Below are positions 5,956-12,676 of a DNA stretch of 19,954 bases, in pieces. Source of the DNA: Clostridia bacterium (GTDB lineage: Bacteria > Bacillota_A > Clostridia > Christensenellales > UBA1242); NCBI GenBank assembly GCA_017938565.1, contig JAGBBI010000181.1, positions 1 to 19,954 of the forward strand. The letters run 5' to 3'. The stretch's first letter is position 1. Each line of letters begins with the position of its first letter. The translations under genes and the position numbers were made by a program. The notes under the pieces are model-generated. The model searched no databases and had not been told where the DNA came from. It saw only the letters and a program-made list of their open reading frames with translations.

Positions 5956-8214
5956 TTAATTTATTGTTACTGTCAACATATAATACAGAATTCCGTCTCT
6001 TGTTTCGCAAGAAATAGATGCACTCACACCGTTATAATCGTTACCTGACATACTTAATTCGTTTTGTCCTACCAGTTCGTTGAAAAATGTTATATTCAAT
6101 GATTTTTTGCCTTTGACTACATCTGAATATGTGCTTTGGTTTAACGAATAATTTGTTTCCTTAATTTCGGATTGTGAAATGCCAGAAAATTCACATAATT
6201 TATTAATATCTCTTTCTATACATTCAATAGCAAAACTTTCTGTTTCACAAGCAAATTCATAATATCTATTAAGAACATCAAAAGATGCCTTGGTTTTTTC
6301 ACCAGTATCAAGTGCCATTTGATAACCTGCACCGATATAACTAACTTTGCTTTGGTCAACACCGATATAACTAGCGAGACTATCATCATAACACTTATAA
6401 CCCATTATATTGAAATTTGAAAAGGTGTCTTCCTCACAAAGATACCATTCTCCATAATATTTGCCATTTGCCGAATCAAGTCCCATCGAAGAACTCTCAA
6501 AATTATTTAGAATATAATTTGATATTTCATTACTAAAAGTTGTATATGTCCAGTTAGTATTTTCAATTTTATCGGCGGTCATATAATTTATGGTTGAAGT
6601 TGTGGGTGTATTTGTAGATGTGCTGGTACTCGGTGTAGACGGTTTGCTTGTATCGATTGTAGTATCAGTATTATTTGACGAAGAACCTTCGCTTGTGGTT
6701 GTTTCTGATGAAGAATCACCACCAGACTGCAAATCAGCCTTTGTATATGATTTTAGCACCCAAAAACCGTCTTTTTTCTCGATGGTGAGCCGTCCACTGT
6801 GGGTTAAGGTGAAATATCCGCCGTTTTCTTCATCAACAACATATTCACCATCTTTAATATCATCAGGCAATGTATTAACTTTGTTTCTATAATCACGAAT
6901 TATGATAGAATAAGTTCCATCGCCGTTATCTATGGGTTTACCTGTATCGGACCGCCAACTGTCTGCATTATAAATATTAGTTTTATCTTTATTTACCGTT
7001 ATAATACCTTTTTCCGCATTATAGGTAGCATATTCGCCAGTCAATTTAGTGAAATCGAATTCTCGTCCAAAAAATGCTTTTAATAATGCTTTTTGGTCTC
7101 CAACAAGACTATCCATATCCCATTCACCTTGATAGGTACCTGCCCATTCGCTATAACCAAAACGAACTGCGACATCAACAGACACTTCATCAACAGAATT
7201 GAAATAAGGCATATCAAAGTCATTTAACCAACCGTGATAATAATTTAATGCTTGTTCGTAATTCCACGAGGTCATATATTCGGTTCTATATGAGTAATCA
7301 ATTTGAGAATCCGCACTTGTTGGTGTATTATCCTTTTGAGAAAGCAGAACGGCGGTGGTTCCGCCACCGATAACGATGGCAACGGCAACAACACCTGCAA
7401 TAATTTTTGTTACAATAGGCATTGCGGCGATTTTTGCACCGATACCTACCGCACCTGCAGTAGTGGTTGTTGCAACGGTAGTAGCGGTTGCAGTGGTAGT
7501 CGCAACAGTAACGGTAGTTCCCGTTGCAGCACCAACACCTTCGGCAATAATTTCTGCCGAAGCAGTAGGCATACTGCCTTCGAACATACCATCGAACAAC
7601 CACTTGAAGAACGGGAAGAACGGAATGGCATGGAGTTTGATGTTGTGCTTCTTTTCGTATTCTTCAACACTGTTTTTGATTGCTTTTCGGGCATAATTAA
7701 GTCGGCTCTTAACCGTACCTTCCGATACACCTTGTATTTCGGCAATTTGTTTTACCGACATCTCATCAAAGTAGTACATCATAACGGCAGACCGTTGTTC
7801 TTCGGATAGTTCATCAAGAATACCCATTACGGTCTTCTTGAAGTCTGCCTTATCAAGTGCCTCATCAGGAATGAACTCGGCTTTTTCTTCTTTTAATGTA
7901 TCAAATACAGTATTGCCTTCTTCGTCTTCATCGACAAGCACATCTTTTTTCTTCTTAAAATATCGGGTGCATTGATGATATGTAATCTGTTTTGCCCAAG
8001 TAACGAAGGCGGCAGGCTCTTTCAAGTTGCCGAGAGTATTTATAATCTCAACAAATGCTTCTTGTGTGACATCTAATGATGTCTCATCGTCTTTTACAGT
8101 CTTCAATGCGAAATAATATAAGTCGTTGTAAAACTCGTTAAAAAGGCAGTTTAAGGCTTCGTTATCGCCCTGTTGTGCTTTCGTAACGAGGGACACTAAT
8201 TGTTCCTTTTCCAT
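5956..8214 (-). CDS. Membrane-tethered ECF sigma factor with extracellular domains, 752 aa
   Basis: Residues about 5-85 are the sigma-70 region 2 domain (LFNEFYNDLYYFALKTV, EPAAFVTWAKQITYHQCTRY). Residues about 125-180 are region 4 with its helix-turn-helix (MSVKQIAEIQGVSEGTVKSR). After an Ala/Thr-rich linker (about 225-253) a single membrane helix runs about 262-292. The remainder (about 295-752) is outside: two distinct domains (about 305-495 and 545-752) joined by a Ser/Thr-rich linker (about 496-543). A classic ECF sigma is about 180 aa with a separate anti-sigma protein; here the sensor or anti-sigma role may be fused in. No anti-sigma gene is adjacent. It probably controls the two flanking operons that share a promoter motif. 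Confidence 0.9.
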   Translation of the reverse strand: MEKEQLVSLVTKAQQGDNEALNCLFNEFYNDLYYFALKTVKDDETSLDVTQEAFVEIINTLGNLKEPAAFVTWAKQITYHQCTRYFKKKKDVLVDEDEEGNTVFDTLKEEKAEFIPDEALDKADFKKTVMGILDELSEEQRSAVMMYYFDEMSVKQIAEIQGVSEGTVKSRLNYARKAIKNSVEEYEKKHNIKLHAIPFFPFFKWLFDGMFEGSMPTASAEIIAEGVGAATGTTVTVATTTATATTVATTTTAGAVGIGAKIAAMPIVTKIIAGVVAVAIVIGGGTTAVLLSQKDNTPTSADSQIDYSYRTEYMTSWNYEQALNYYHGWLNDFDMPYFNSVDEVSVDVAVRFGYSEWAGTYQGEWDMDSLVGDQKALLKAFFGREFDFTKLTGEYATYNAEKGIITVNKDKTNIYNADSWRSDTGKPIDNGDGTYSIIIRDYRNKVNTLPDDIKDGEYVVDEENGGYFTLTHSGRLTIEKKDGFWVLKSYTKADLQSGGDSSSETTTSEGSSSNNTDTTIDTSKPSTPSTSTSTNTPTTSTINYMTADKIENTNWTYTTFSNEISNYILNNFESSSMGLDSANGKYYGEWYLCEEDTFSNFNIMGYKCYDDSLASYIGVDQSKVSYIGAGYQMALDTGEKTKASFDVLNRYYEFACETESFAIECIERDINKLCEFSGISQSEIKETNYSLNQSTYSDVVKGKKSLNITFFNELVGQNELSMSGNDYNGVSASISCETRDGILYYMLTVTIN

Positions 8215-8307
8215 TTTCGGACCCCTTACTTCTTAAATATAAAAAGGGATGACGAGCACCCCTTTTGTTGCTCTACGAGCAATTATAACATATTACCCCA
8301 AATTTTG
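8215..8307 (-). promoter_or_regulatory. Promoter and leader of the ECF sigma gene
   Basis: On the minus strand TATAAT (8287-8282) has an extended -10 TGT in front. A 6-bp hairpin TTGCTC-GTA-GAGCAA follows the -10. The leader ends in GTAAGGGGTCC before the ATG. The AAAACCGA motif of the flanking operons is absent, so the sigma gene appears to be transcribed by the housekeeping polymerase. Confidence 0.5.
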
Positions 8308-8703
8308 CTATTGGTTTGCCCCAGATTTTTCATCTTCTTTACTCTTAAACATTTTGGGTATTTTAGTAATGGTGAGAAATGCATTAATTCCAAACAAAAC
8401 ATAGAATACAACGGGATTGCAGTTGATAGTGCCATTTATAAAAGAAATCAAAGCCATAACCCATATTACTATATTTAGCGGAATATTGATAACAGACATT
8501 CTTTTTAAGAACTTATCAAACTTACTGTTTTCCCAACGGAGACTTGAAATAACAAATAATAAAATAATAATAACATTAATATAAATAGGCCATTTAAGAA
8601 AAAACAAAGGAATAAAATTAAACAAATCCTGTATTGCTATTTGTAATGCAGTAAGTATCAAAGCCCAAAGAACAATTGCTATATTTCTTGGTGTAACTTT
8701 CAT
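8308..8703 (-). CDS. Multi-pass membrane protein, 131 aa
   Basis: Family not recognised. Four hydrophobic helices are evident (about residues 8-27, 37-55, 72-91 and 98-113), with a charged cytoplasmic tail KMFKSKEDEKSGANQ. AGGAGATAGGAG precedes the ATG. It is the last gene of the operon starting at 10022, 20 nt after the second zinc-ribbon gene. Its stop lies just before the ECF sigma promoter. Confidence 0.8.
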   Translation of the reverse strand: MKVTPRNIAIVLWALILTALQIAIQDLFNFIPLFFLKWPIYINVIIILLFVISSLRWENSKFDKFLKRMSVINIPLNIVIWVMALISFINGTINCNPVVFYVLFGINAFLTITKIPKMFKSKEDEKSGANQ

Positions 8704-8723
8704 TATTCTCCTATCTCCTAATT

Positions 8724-9029
8724 TTAACCTCTAAAAAACAATATATCAATCAATGCGATTATGTGACTTCCCACAAATAGAATTGCAAGAACCGCGAAAG
8801 CACTTATTGTTCCAGAAATACACACCTTTGCTTTTTGTGGGTTGCTTTTTCTAAATGCAAAATAAAGAATTATACCTACCCACCACCAGAAGAAAGAAAT
8901 TAAAAACCAAAATATATTCATTTTATCCTTTACTGGTTTTTGTTTGGTTTTCTCTTGCATAGAACCGCACATAGGACATATTACTGCATCGTCAAAGATT
9001 TCTTTACCGCAATTAGAACAATATTTCAT
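8724..9029 (-). CDS. Zinc-ribbon membrane protein, 101 aa (paralogue 2)
   Basis: The N-terminal zinc ribbon has four Cys in CSNCGKEIFDDAVICPMCGS (C4, C7, C18, C21). Two membrane helices follow (about 40-58 with FFWWWVGIILYF, and 70-92). The protein is a close tandem copy of the gene at 9042-9338: the first 35 residues are nearly identical and the similarity fades towards the C-terminus. Such proteins are frequent in Clostridia and have no assigned role. AAGGAG precedes the ATG; the gap to the paralogue is 12 nt. Confidence 0.88.
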   Translation of the reverse strand: MKYCSNCGKEIFDDAVICPMCGSMQEKTKQKPVKDKMNIFWFLISFFWWWVGIILYFAFRKSNPQKAKVCISGTISAFAVLAILFVGSHIIALIDILFFRG

Positions 9030-9041
9030 TTTAATTTCTCC

Positions 9042-9338
9042 TTAAAATACAATGCCTAACAATCTGCTAATTCCAATAATAATAAAAATTATTATTGAGA
9101 TTACCAAAGCAGCAAGTGTACCCGATATACAAACTTTTGCTTTATAGGGCGAACTATTCCTAAAAGCAAAATAAAGAATTATGCCGACCCACCACCAAAC
9201 AAACGAAATAATAAACCAAACGATATTCATTTTATCTTTTACAGGTTTTTGTTCGGTTTTCTCTTGCATAGAACCACACATAGGACAAATAACTGCATCG
9301 TCCAAGATTTCTTTACCACAATTAGAACAATATTTCAT
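9042..9338 (-). CDS. Zinc-ribbon membrane protein, 98 aa (paralogue 1)
   Basis: Same architecture as its neighbour at 8724-9029: zinc ribbon with Cys4, Cys7, Cys18 and Cys21, a basic linker (EKTEQKPVKDKMN), then two membrane helices (about 38-58 and 72-94). The invariant FVWWWVGIILYFAFR core and AKVCISGT loop are shared. It begins 21 nt after the 220-aa gene, with GGGGAAG as RBS, so it belongs to the operon that starts at 10022. The pair arose by tandem duplication; the nucleotide copies remain close around the ribbon. Confidence 0.88.
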   Translation of the reverse strand: MKYCSNCGKEILDDAVICPMCGSMQEKTEQKPVKDKMNIVWFIISFVWWWVGIILYFAFRNSSPYKAKVCISGTLAALVISIIIFIIIGISRLLGIVF

Positions 9339-9359
9339 TTTTTACTTCCCCAACTTTTC

Positions 9360-10022
9360 TTAATTACACTTAAACGAATAAAGAACTATATGCTTTTCAT
9401 TAATAATTTTGATAAATCCTGCATTTCCGCCAACAAGTCTCATTGCATAATGTCTTGCTACACTTGTAATAAATGTGTATTGCGGATTCTTTTCTTGCCA
9501 TTTGCGGCGGAATTTTTCAGGGTTACTTTTAAGATAAAAACGGGTTTTGGTTACTTCTGTCACTTGATATTTATTATTTAGCGGTTGCTCGGATACAACA
9601 TATTCAAATGTTATGTTAGTTACTTTATGACCCGCACCTGTTGTAGCAACAGACATCTTTTTAATAACTACATTGTTTTGACCAGCGAGCCAAATGTTTG
9701 CTTCCTCAGTGCTTTTAAAATTGCAGGTGTATGATGTTTTACCAGTAATCAGATTAGTTCCTTGCTCAACTTTTGCAGCAAATTCTTCAATAATTGCTTT
9801 AACATCGGCATTTTCTTCAAAAGCATTAAAACCGTACTTGCTTTCCATCGCCTTAATTGTATTAAGTAATTCATTGTAAGCGGCTTCAATATTGCCGTTG
9901 CCTCTTTTGGCATTTACATACTTGTTGGTAGCAGTAATAATAACTGCCTTGTCATTGGTATCCATCTGTTTTACATAAACACCGAGTTGAGTATTTGCTG
10001 TGATTTGTTTGTTTGCTTCCAT
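9360..10022 (-). CDS. Hypothetical protein, 220 aa
   Basis: Function not recognised. There is no signal peptide or membrane segment. A helical N-terminal half (about 1-90) precedes a beta-rich region around YTCNFKSTEEANIWLAGQNN (about 97-116) followed by VVIKKMSVATTGAGHK and ITFEYVV. A stretch like this, with a STEEAN.WL core and alternating strands, occurs in short clostridial proteins that accompany zinc-ribbon proteins, as far as I recall. It is the first gene of a four-gene operon. Its leader holds copy 2 of the shared motif at 10078-10108. AGGAGAATG precedes the ATG. Confidence 0.8.
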   Translation of the reverse strand: MEANKQITANTQLGVYVKQMDTNDKAVIITATNKYVNAKRGNGNIEAAYNELLNTIKAMESKYGFNAFEENADVKAIIEEFAAKVEQGTNLITGKTSYTCNFKSTEEANIWLAGQNNVVIKKMSVATTGAGHKVTNITFEYVVSEQPLNNKYQVTEVTKTRFYLKSNPEKFRRKWQEKNPQYTFITSVARHYAMRLVGGNAGFIKIINEKHIVLYSFKCN

Positions 10023-10077
10023 TTTTCATTCTCCTAAAATTTGTATTTTTTTGTTCTGGGTTTTGTCCCTTACGATA

Positions 10078-10108
10078 ATTAAGGGGAATTAGAAATGCAA
10101 TCGGTTTT
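10078..10108 (-). promoter_or_regulatory. Shared motif AAAACCGA-N15-CCCTTAAT (copy 2)
   Basis: Minus-strand AAAACCGA (10108-10101), 15 nt, then CCCTTAAT (10085-10078), 55 nt before the start at 10022. Flanking TTTTTTTCAAAATTAT and GTAAGGGACAA match copy 1. Part of it can also fold (CCCTTA with TAAGGG). It is a candidate ECF promoter for the zinc-ribbon operon. Confidence 0.6.
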
Positions 10109-10136
10109 ATAATTTTGAAAAAAATTTTAAAAATTT

Positions 10137-10589
10137 TTATTTTTCTAAAACCGATATAGTTTTCTTACCCAATTTGGTAGCATATTTAATTGCGGTATAA
10201 GCACCGCCAAAGTCCCTTATTACATACGAAACTATAAAATCACTTTCTTCTACCATCCACCGATTTCTCTTTGTTATTGCTGCTTTGGGATGAACACCTG
10301 CAACGACATCAGGAATAACCACTTCATCATACATATACTCATAATACTCTTTGTTGGTATTGAGTTCGCCAGAGAAGTATGGTTTTACGAGAAGCAGTTT
10401 TATATCGGGATATTTTCTTTTGAGTGTCCTAACAGCAGAAGCGAACTTGCCGTCAAAGTCACCCATACCACCAGTCATAAAAATAGTGATATTTTCTTCT
10501 ACTATTAGTTTTTCTAATACATTGGTGAGGCTTGGAACCGAACCCCAGATATCCCTGTGTCCAAAGCAACAGCACACTTTATTTTCCAA
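10137..10589 (-). CDS. SLOG-fold (DUF1273/YpsA-like) protein, 150 aa
   Basis: The family has a Rossmann-like fold thought to bind nucleotide-type ligands. Seen here: CCCFGHRDIWG near the N-terminus (the FTGHR motif), FMTGGMGDFD in the middle (glycine-rich ligand loop), and KRNRWMVEESDFIVSYV followed by GGAYTAIKYA near the C-terminus. I chose TTG 10589 because GGGG precedes it by 7 nt; the frame is open to a TTG at 10631 without an RBS. A promoter at 10636-10664 drives it, divergent from the XRE gene. In mobile elements such proteins often sit near regulators or defence genes; the role here is open. Confidence 0.82.
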   Translation of the reverse strand: MENKVCCCFGHRDIWGSVPSLTNVLEKLIVEENITIFMTGGMGDFDGKFASAVRTLKRKYPDIKLLLVKPYFSGELNTNKEYYEYMYDEVVIPDVVAGVHPKAAITKRNRWMVEESDFIVSYVIRDFGGAYTAIKYATKLGKKTISVLEK

Positions 10590-10635
10590 TATCAAACCCC
10601 ATTTGCATAAATGTTTTTGAATAGTGAACAATTAT

Positions 10636-10664
10636 ATTATACAATTTTCGATTACAAAACACAA
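10636..10664 (-). promoter_or_regulatory. Promoter of the SLOG gene
   Basis: On the minus strand TTGTGT (10664-10659), a 17-bp spacer, and TATAAT (10641-10636). It overlaps the divergent promoter region of the XRE gene, so one regulator could control both. Confidence 0.6.
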
Positions 10665-10668
10665 GAGT

Positions 10669-10700
10669 TATAAAATATTTACTATAAGAGAACTTATAGT
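10669..10700 (+). promoter_or_regulatory. XRE gene promoter region with palindromic operator
   Basis: ACTATAAG (10681-10688) and CTTATAGT (10693-10700) form a perfect 8-bp inverted repeat with 4-nt spacer, between a weak -10 TATAAA (10669-10674) and the RBS of the XRE gene. This is a typical place for an autoregulatory operator. Confidence 0.6.
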
Positions 10701-10712
10701 AGGTGATTAAAT

Positions 10713-11075
10713 ATGTTTGATTTTGGACTTCGTATTAGAGAACTTCGTGAACAACACAAGATGTCGCAAGAGCAATTAGGCAGAAAAGTAGAGCGAAGCA
10801 AATCGGTAATATCCAGTTATGAAAACAATATCAAAGTGCCACCGCTTGATGTATTAACTCAGATTGCCGTTGTATTTAATGTGAGCCTTGATTATTTAGT
10901 TGGTATTGATAAAAACGAGATGGTGTCGGTAGCAGGTCTTTCGGATGCACAAAAAGATATTCTTCAAACCATCGATTTTGAGTTTAAGGACACCGCAAAG
11001 CACGGTGACGGTCTCACCGAGCGACAACAGGAAATCTTAAACGGTCTTATGAAGGAATTTTCTAAAAAGAAATAA
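10713..11075 (+). CDS. XRE-family transcriptional regulator, 120 aa
   Basis: The N-terminal helix-turn-helix (about residues 5-62) has the typical pattern IRELREQHKMSQEQLGRKVE, VISSYENNIKVPPLDVLTQI and FNVSLDYLVG. The C-terminal part (about 70-120) is helical and probably dimerises the protein. GTAGGTG precedes the ATG. It is divergent from the SLOG gene and has a palindromic site in its own leader, so it probably represses itself and perhaps its neighbour. It resembles phage CI/Cro-type and ICE regulators, but no associated peptidase (ImmA) is seen. A strong terminator follows at 11172-11205. Confidence 0.92.
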   Translation: MFDFGLRIRELREQHKMSQEQLGRKVERSKSVISSYENNIKVPPLDVLTQIAVVFNVSLDYLVGIDKNEMVSVAGLSDAQKDILQTIDFEFKDTAKHGDGLTERQQEILNGLMKEFSKKK

Positions 11076-11171
11076 TTTCTTGCAATTATTTTAGCGAAAG
11101 ATTATCATTAATTCGGAAGTATAAAATATCTACCATAATATGCTTCTTTCTAAATTGAAAAAATGTGATAG

Positions 11172-11210
11172 AAAATGCCATCGACGTCACCGCCGATGGC
11201 ATTTTTCTTT
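11172..11210. terminator. Bidirectional terminator between convergent genes
   Basis: A perfect 12-bp stem (AAAATGCCATCG, 11172-11183, with 11194-11205) with a 10-nt loop has T-runs in both directions. It serves the XRE gene and the converging 170-aa gene. Confidence 0.88.
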
Positions 11211-11723
11211 TTATGCGATTTTATAGTCAATTTTAATTGAACAACCAATTAGGAATAAGGTTGCAAATACTGTATATAGATGGTTTAAAGGTGCTTCATC
11301 AATATTTTGATAGGTAAGAAATGGGCGGCATTCGATTGCCAAAAGTTCCATTATATTTTCGTAATGCTCCTTGATGCTTTCGCCGTCCGAGTTTAAAAGC
11401 AGACCAATCATCTTGCCTTGAAGCGAATAAACATTACTCAAAACCGAAGTGATGAATTCTGTCTTTTCAAAATCGTCTTTATCAGAAAGTGTATCTAACA
11501 TCTGACAAAAGAACCCCGCCGTAAAAGCATTTCTAATAAGAAATTCTGGGGCCTTATATTCTTCGTTTGGACAGTGAAAAGTTTTTAACAGAAGATTATC
11601 GGCATATTGCTTTGCATACACTTTGAATTGAGAATTTTGAAGAGAGGACGGTTCGATATTATCTTCTAATATCTGGGTTGCTGCTGTGATTATACTATCA
11701 AAAATTTCGGTTTTTAAATTCAT
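11211..11723 (-). CDS. Hypothetical protein, 170 aa
   Basis: Not recognised. It is acidic, helix-rich and has no export signal; the last residues (LYTVFATLFLIGCSIKID) form a hydrophobic helix. It is transcribed alone, with AGGCAGG before the ATG and the bidirectional terminator just after its stop. The gene-free region upstream carries a partial copy of the AAACCGATT motif (12010-12018, minus). Gene status is supported by length, RBS and terminator position. Confidence 0.75.
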   Translation of the reverse strand: MNLKTEIFDSIITAATQILEDNIEPSSLQNSQFKVYAKQYADNLLLKTFHCPNEEYKAPEFLIRNAFTAGFFCQMLDTLSDKDDFEKTEFITSVLSNVYSLQGKMIGLLLNSDGESIKEHYENIMELLAIECRPFLTYQNIDEAPLNHLYTVFATLFLIGCSIKIDYKIA

Positions 11724-12224
11724 TTTATTACCTGCCTTTTTAATGATTTTTTGAGTATAAAAATTATAGCGCGTAAGCGCTATGATTGTCAGCCTATTTT
11801 AAAAATATTTTTATCCACTCGCCGTAACCCTTAAAATAGAAGGGGTTAAAAATAATATTTAAAATTCTGCACCGCCAGTCGAATGTAGTCGGAAGATGAT
11901 TTTTGACGGACGATTACAGGTAGATATACTACCATTTTGATAGTATTTTATATAGTTCACGACCCTTTTTGGTAAATTGAAGGTAAATGAGGGTATCGAT
12001 TTTAAAATCAATCGGTTTATAATTGTGTTTTTTTAATTGCTTATTTTTGGTAATTTATTAAATACAATTTCTTTTTTATAAATATCGCAGAGAGGTTGGG
12101 CGGAAAAAATACTATGGTTAATAATAGACCGTATTATATGGTTAAAAAACGGTTGTATAATATAGTCGGCACTAACCATATTTTGACACAGGTTATAAGG
12201 GTTAAAAATACCGTTGCAGAGCAA
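11724..12224. other. Gene-free region rich in small dyads
   Basis: No gene with an RBS is seen. It contains ATAGCGC-GTAA-GCGCTAT (11767-11784), an imperfect TAACCCTT/AAGGGGTTA hairpin near 11824-11847, a GGTAG-ATATA-CTACC hairpin near 11919, and a near-palindrome around ATCGATTTTAAAATCAAT (about 11995-12012). It also holds a third partial AAACCGATT motif (minus, 12018-12010) and one dispersed AGAGGTTGGGCGG motif (12091-12103). A perfect 9-bp inverted repeat ATATGGTTA (12136-12144)/TAACCATAT (12173-12181) surrounds a TATAAT. This is upstream control DNA for the 170-aa gene and possibly part of a replication region. Confidence 0.5.
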
Positions 12225-12238
12225 TTACTCCGCAACGG
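12211..12238 (-). terminator. Terminator overlapping the stop of the 105-aa gene
   Basis: On the minus strand an 11-bp stem (12238-12228 with 12221-12211, one G-U pair) is followed by TATTTTT. The stop codon (12227-12225) lies in the loop, so the last codons of the gene form one arm. Confidence 0.8.
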
Positions 12239-12542
12239 CATTTTCTTTTTTCAATACTTTACTTATATAATTTAAGACCTGCTTTCGATACATATAGTAT
12301 GAAGTCTGGCTTTCTTTGGTATAGAAAATAATCGACTTATAGTGTGGCATTTCATTCGTATCGTTTTCTAATATCATACGACAGTATAACATTCCAAACT
12401 TTGCCTCGTGCATATCAGGAAAAATATCGCAGGTGCTTTTATACTGCTCATATACATTTTTTATTGTTGAGCGAAGTTTAGTATCGAGGTTGGTTTGTAG
12501 AAATAATTTTTCTTCAAGATAGGTTCTTTCAGATTGGGTCAT
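12225..12542 (-). CDS. Hypothetical protein, 105 aa
   Basis: Not recognised. It is a basic, helix-rich soluble protein starting MTQSERTYLEEKLFLQ and ending KVLKKENAVAE; the C-terminal SQTSYYMYRKQVLNYISKVL could be a DNA-binding helix-turn-helix. AAAGGACGGTG precedes the ATG. It is divergent from the replication initiator, with only 134 bp between, so a copy-control or regulatory role for replication is a reasonable guess. The terminator is embedded in its 3' end. Confidence 0.75.
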   Translation of the reverse strand: MTQSERTYLEEKLFLQTNLDTKLRSTIKNVYEQYKSTCDIFPDMHEAKFGMLYCRMILENDTNEMPHYKSIIFYTKESQTSYYMYRKQVLNYISKVLKKENAVAE

Positions 12543-12584
12543 ATAATCACCGTCCTTTGAAGAAAGTTTGACACAATAATTTTA

Positions 12585-12660
12585 AAATTTCAAGTAATCC
12601 GATACTCAAAAATACTTGAAATTTATTTTTCAGCCTTTTATTATTTCGGAAAAACCGAAA
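12585..12660 (+). promoter_or_regulatory. Hairpins in the leader of the replication gene
   Basis: AAATTTCAAGTA (12585-12596) and TACTTGAAATTT (12613-12624) form a perfect 12-bp stem with a 16-nt loop, followed by ATTTTTC, so it could act as an attenuator or operator. TTTCGG-AAAAA-CCGAAA (12644-12660) forms a second hairpin directly before the RBS. TTGACA at 12569-12574 is a possible -35, but I see no good -10. Confidence 0.5.
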
Positions 12661-12676
12661 CAAAGGAGGTGAAAGA

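Noticed and set aside
7303..7809. Several ORFs (both strands, up to 168 codons) within the ECF sigma gene
   Set aside because: They are shadows of the Ala/Thr-rich linker codons, with repetitive composition and no RBS.
12033..12224. 63-codon minus-strand ORF in the gene-free region
   Set aside because: No RBS, runs through hairpins and a terminator tail, no family pattern.
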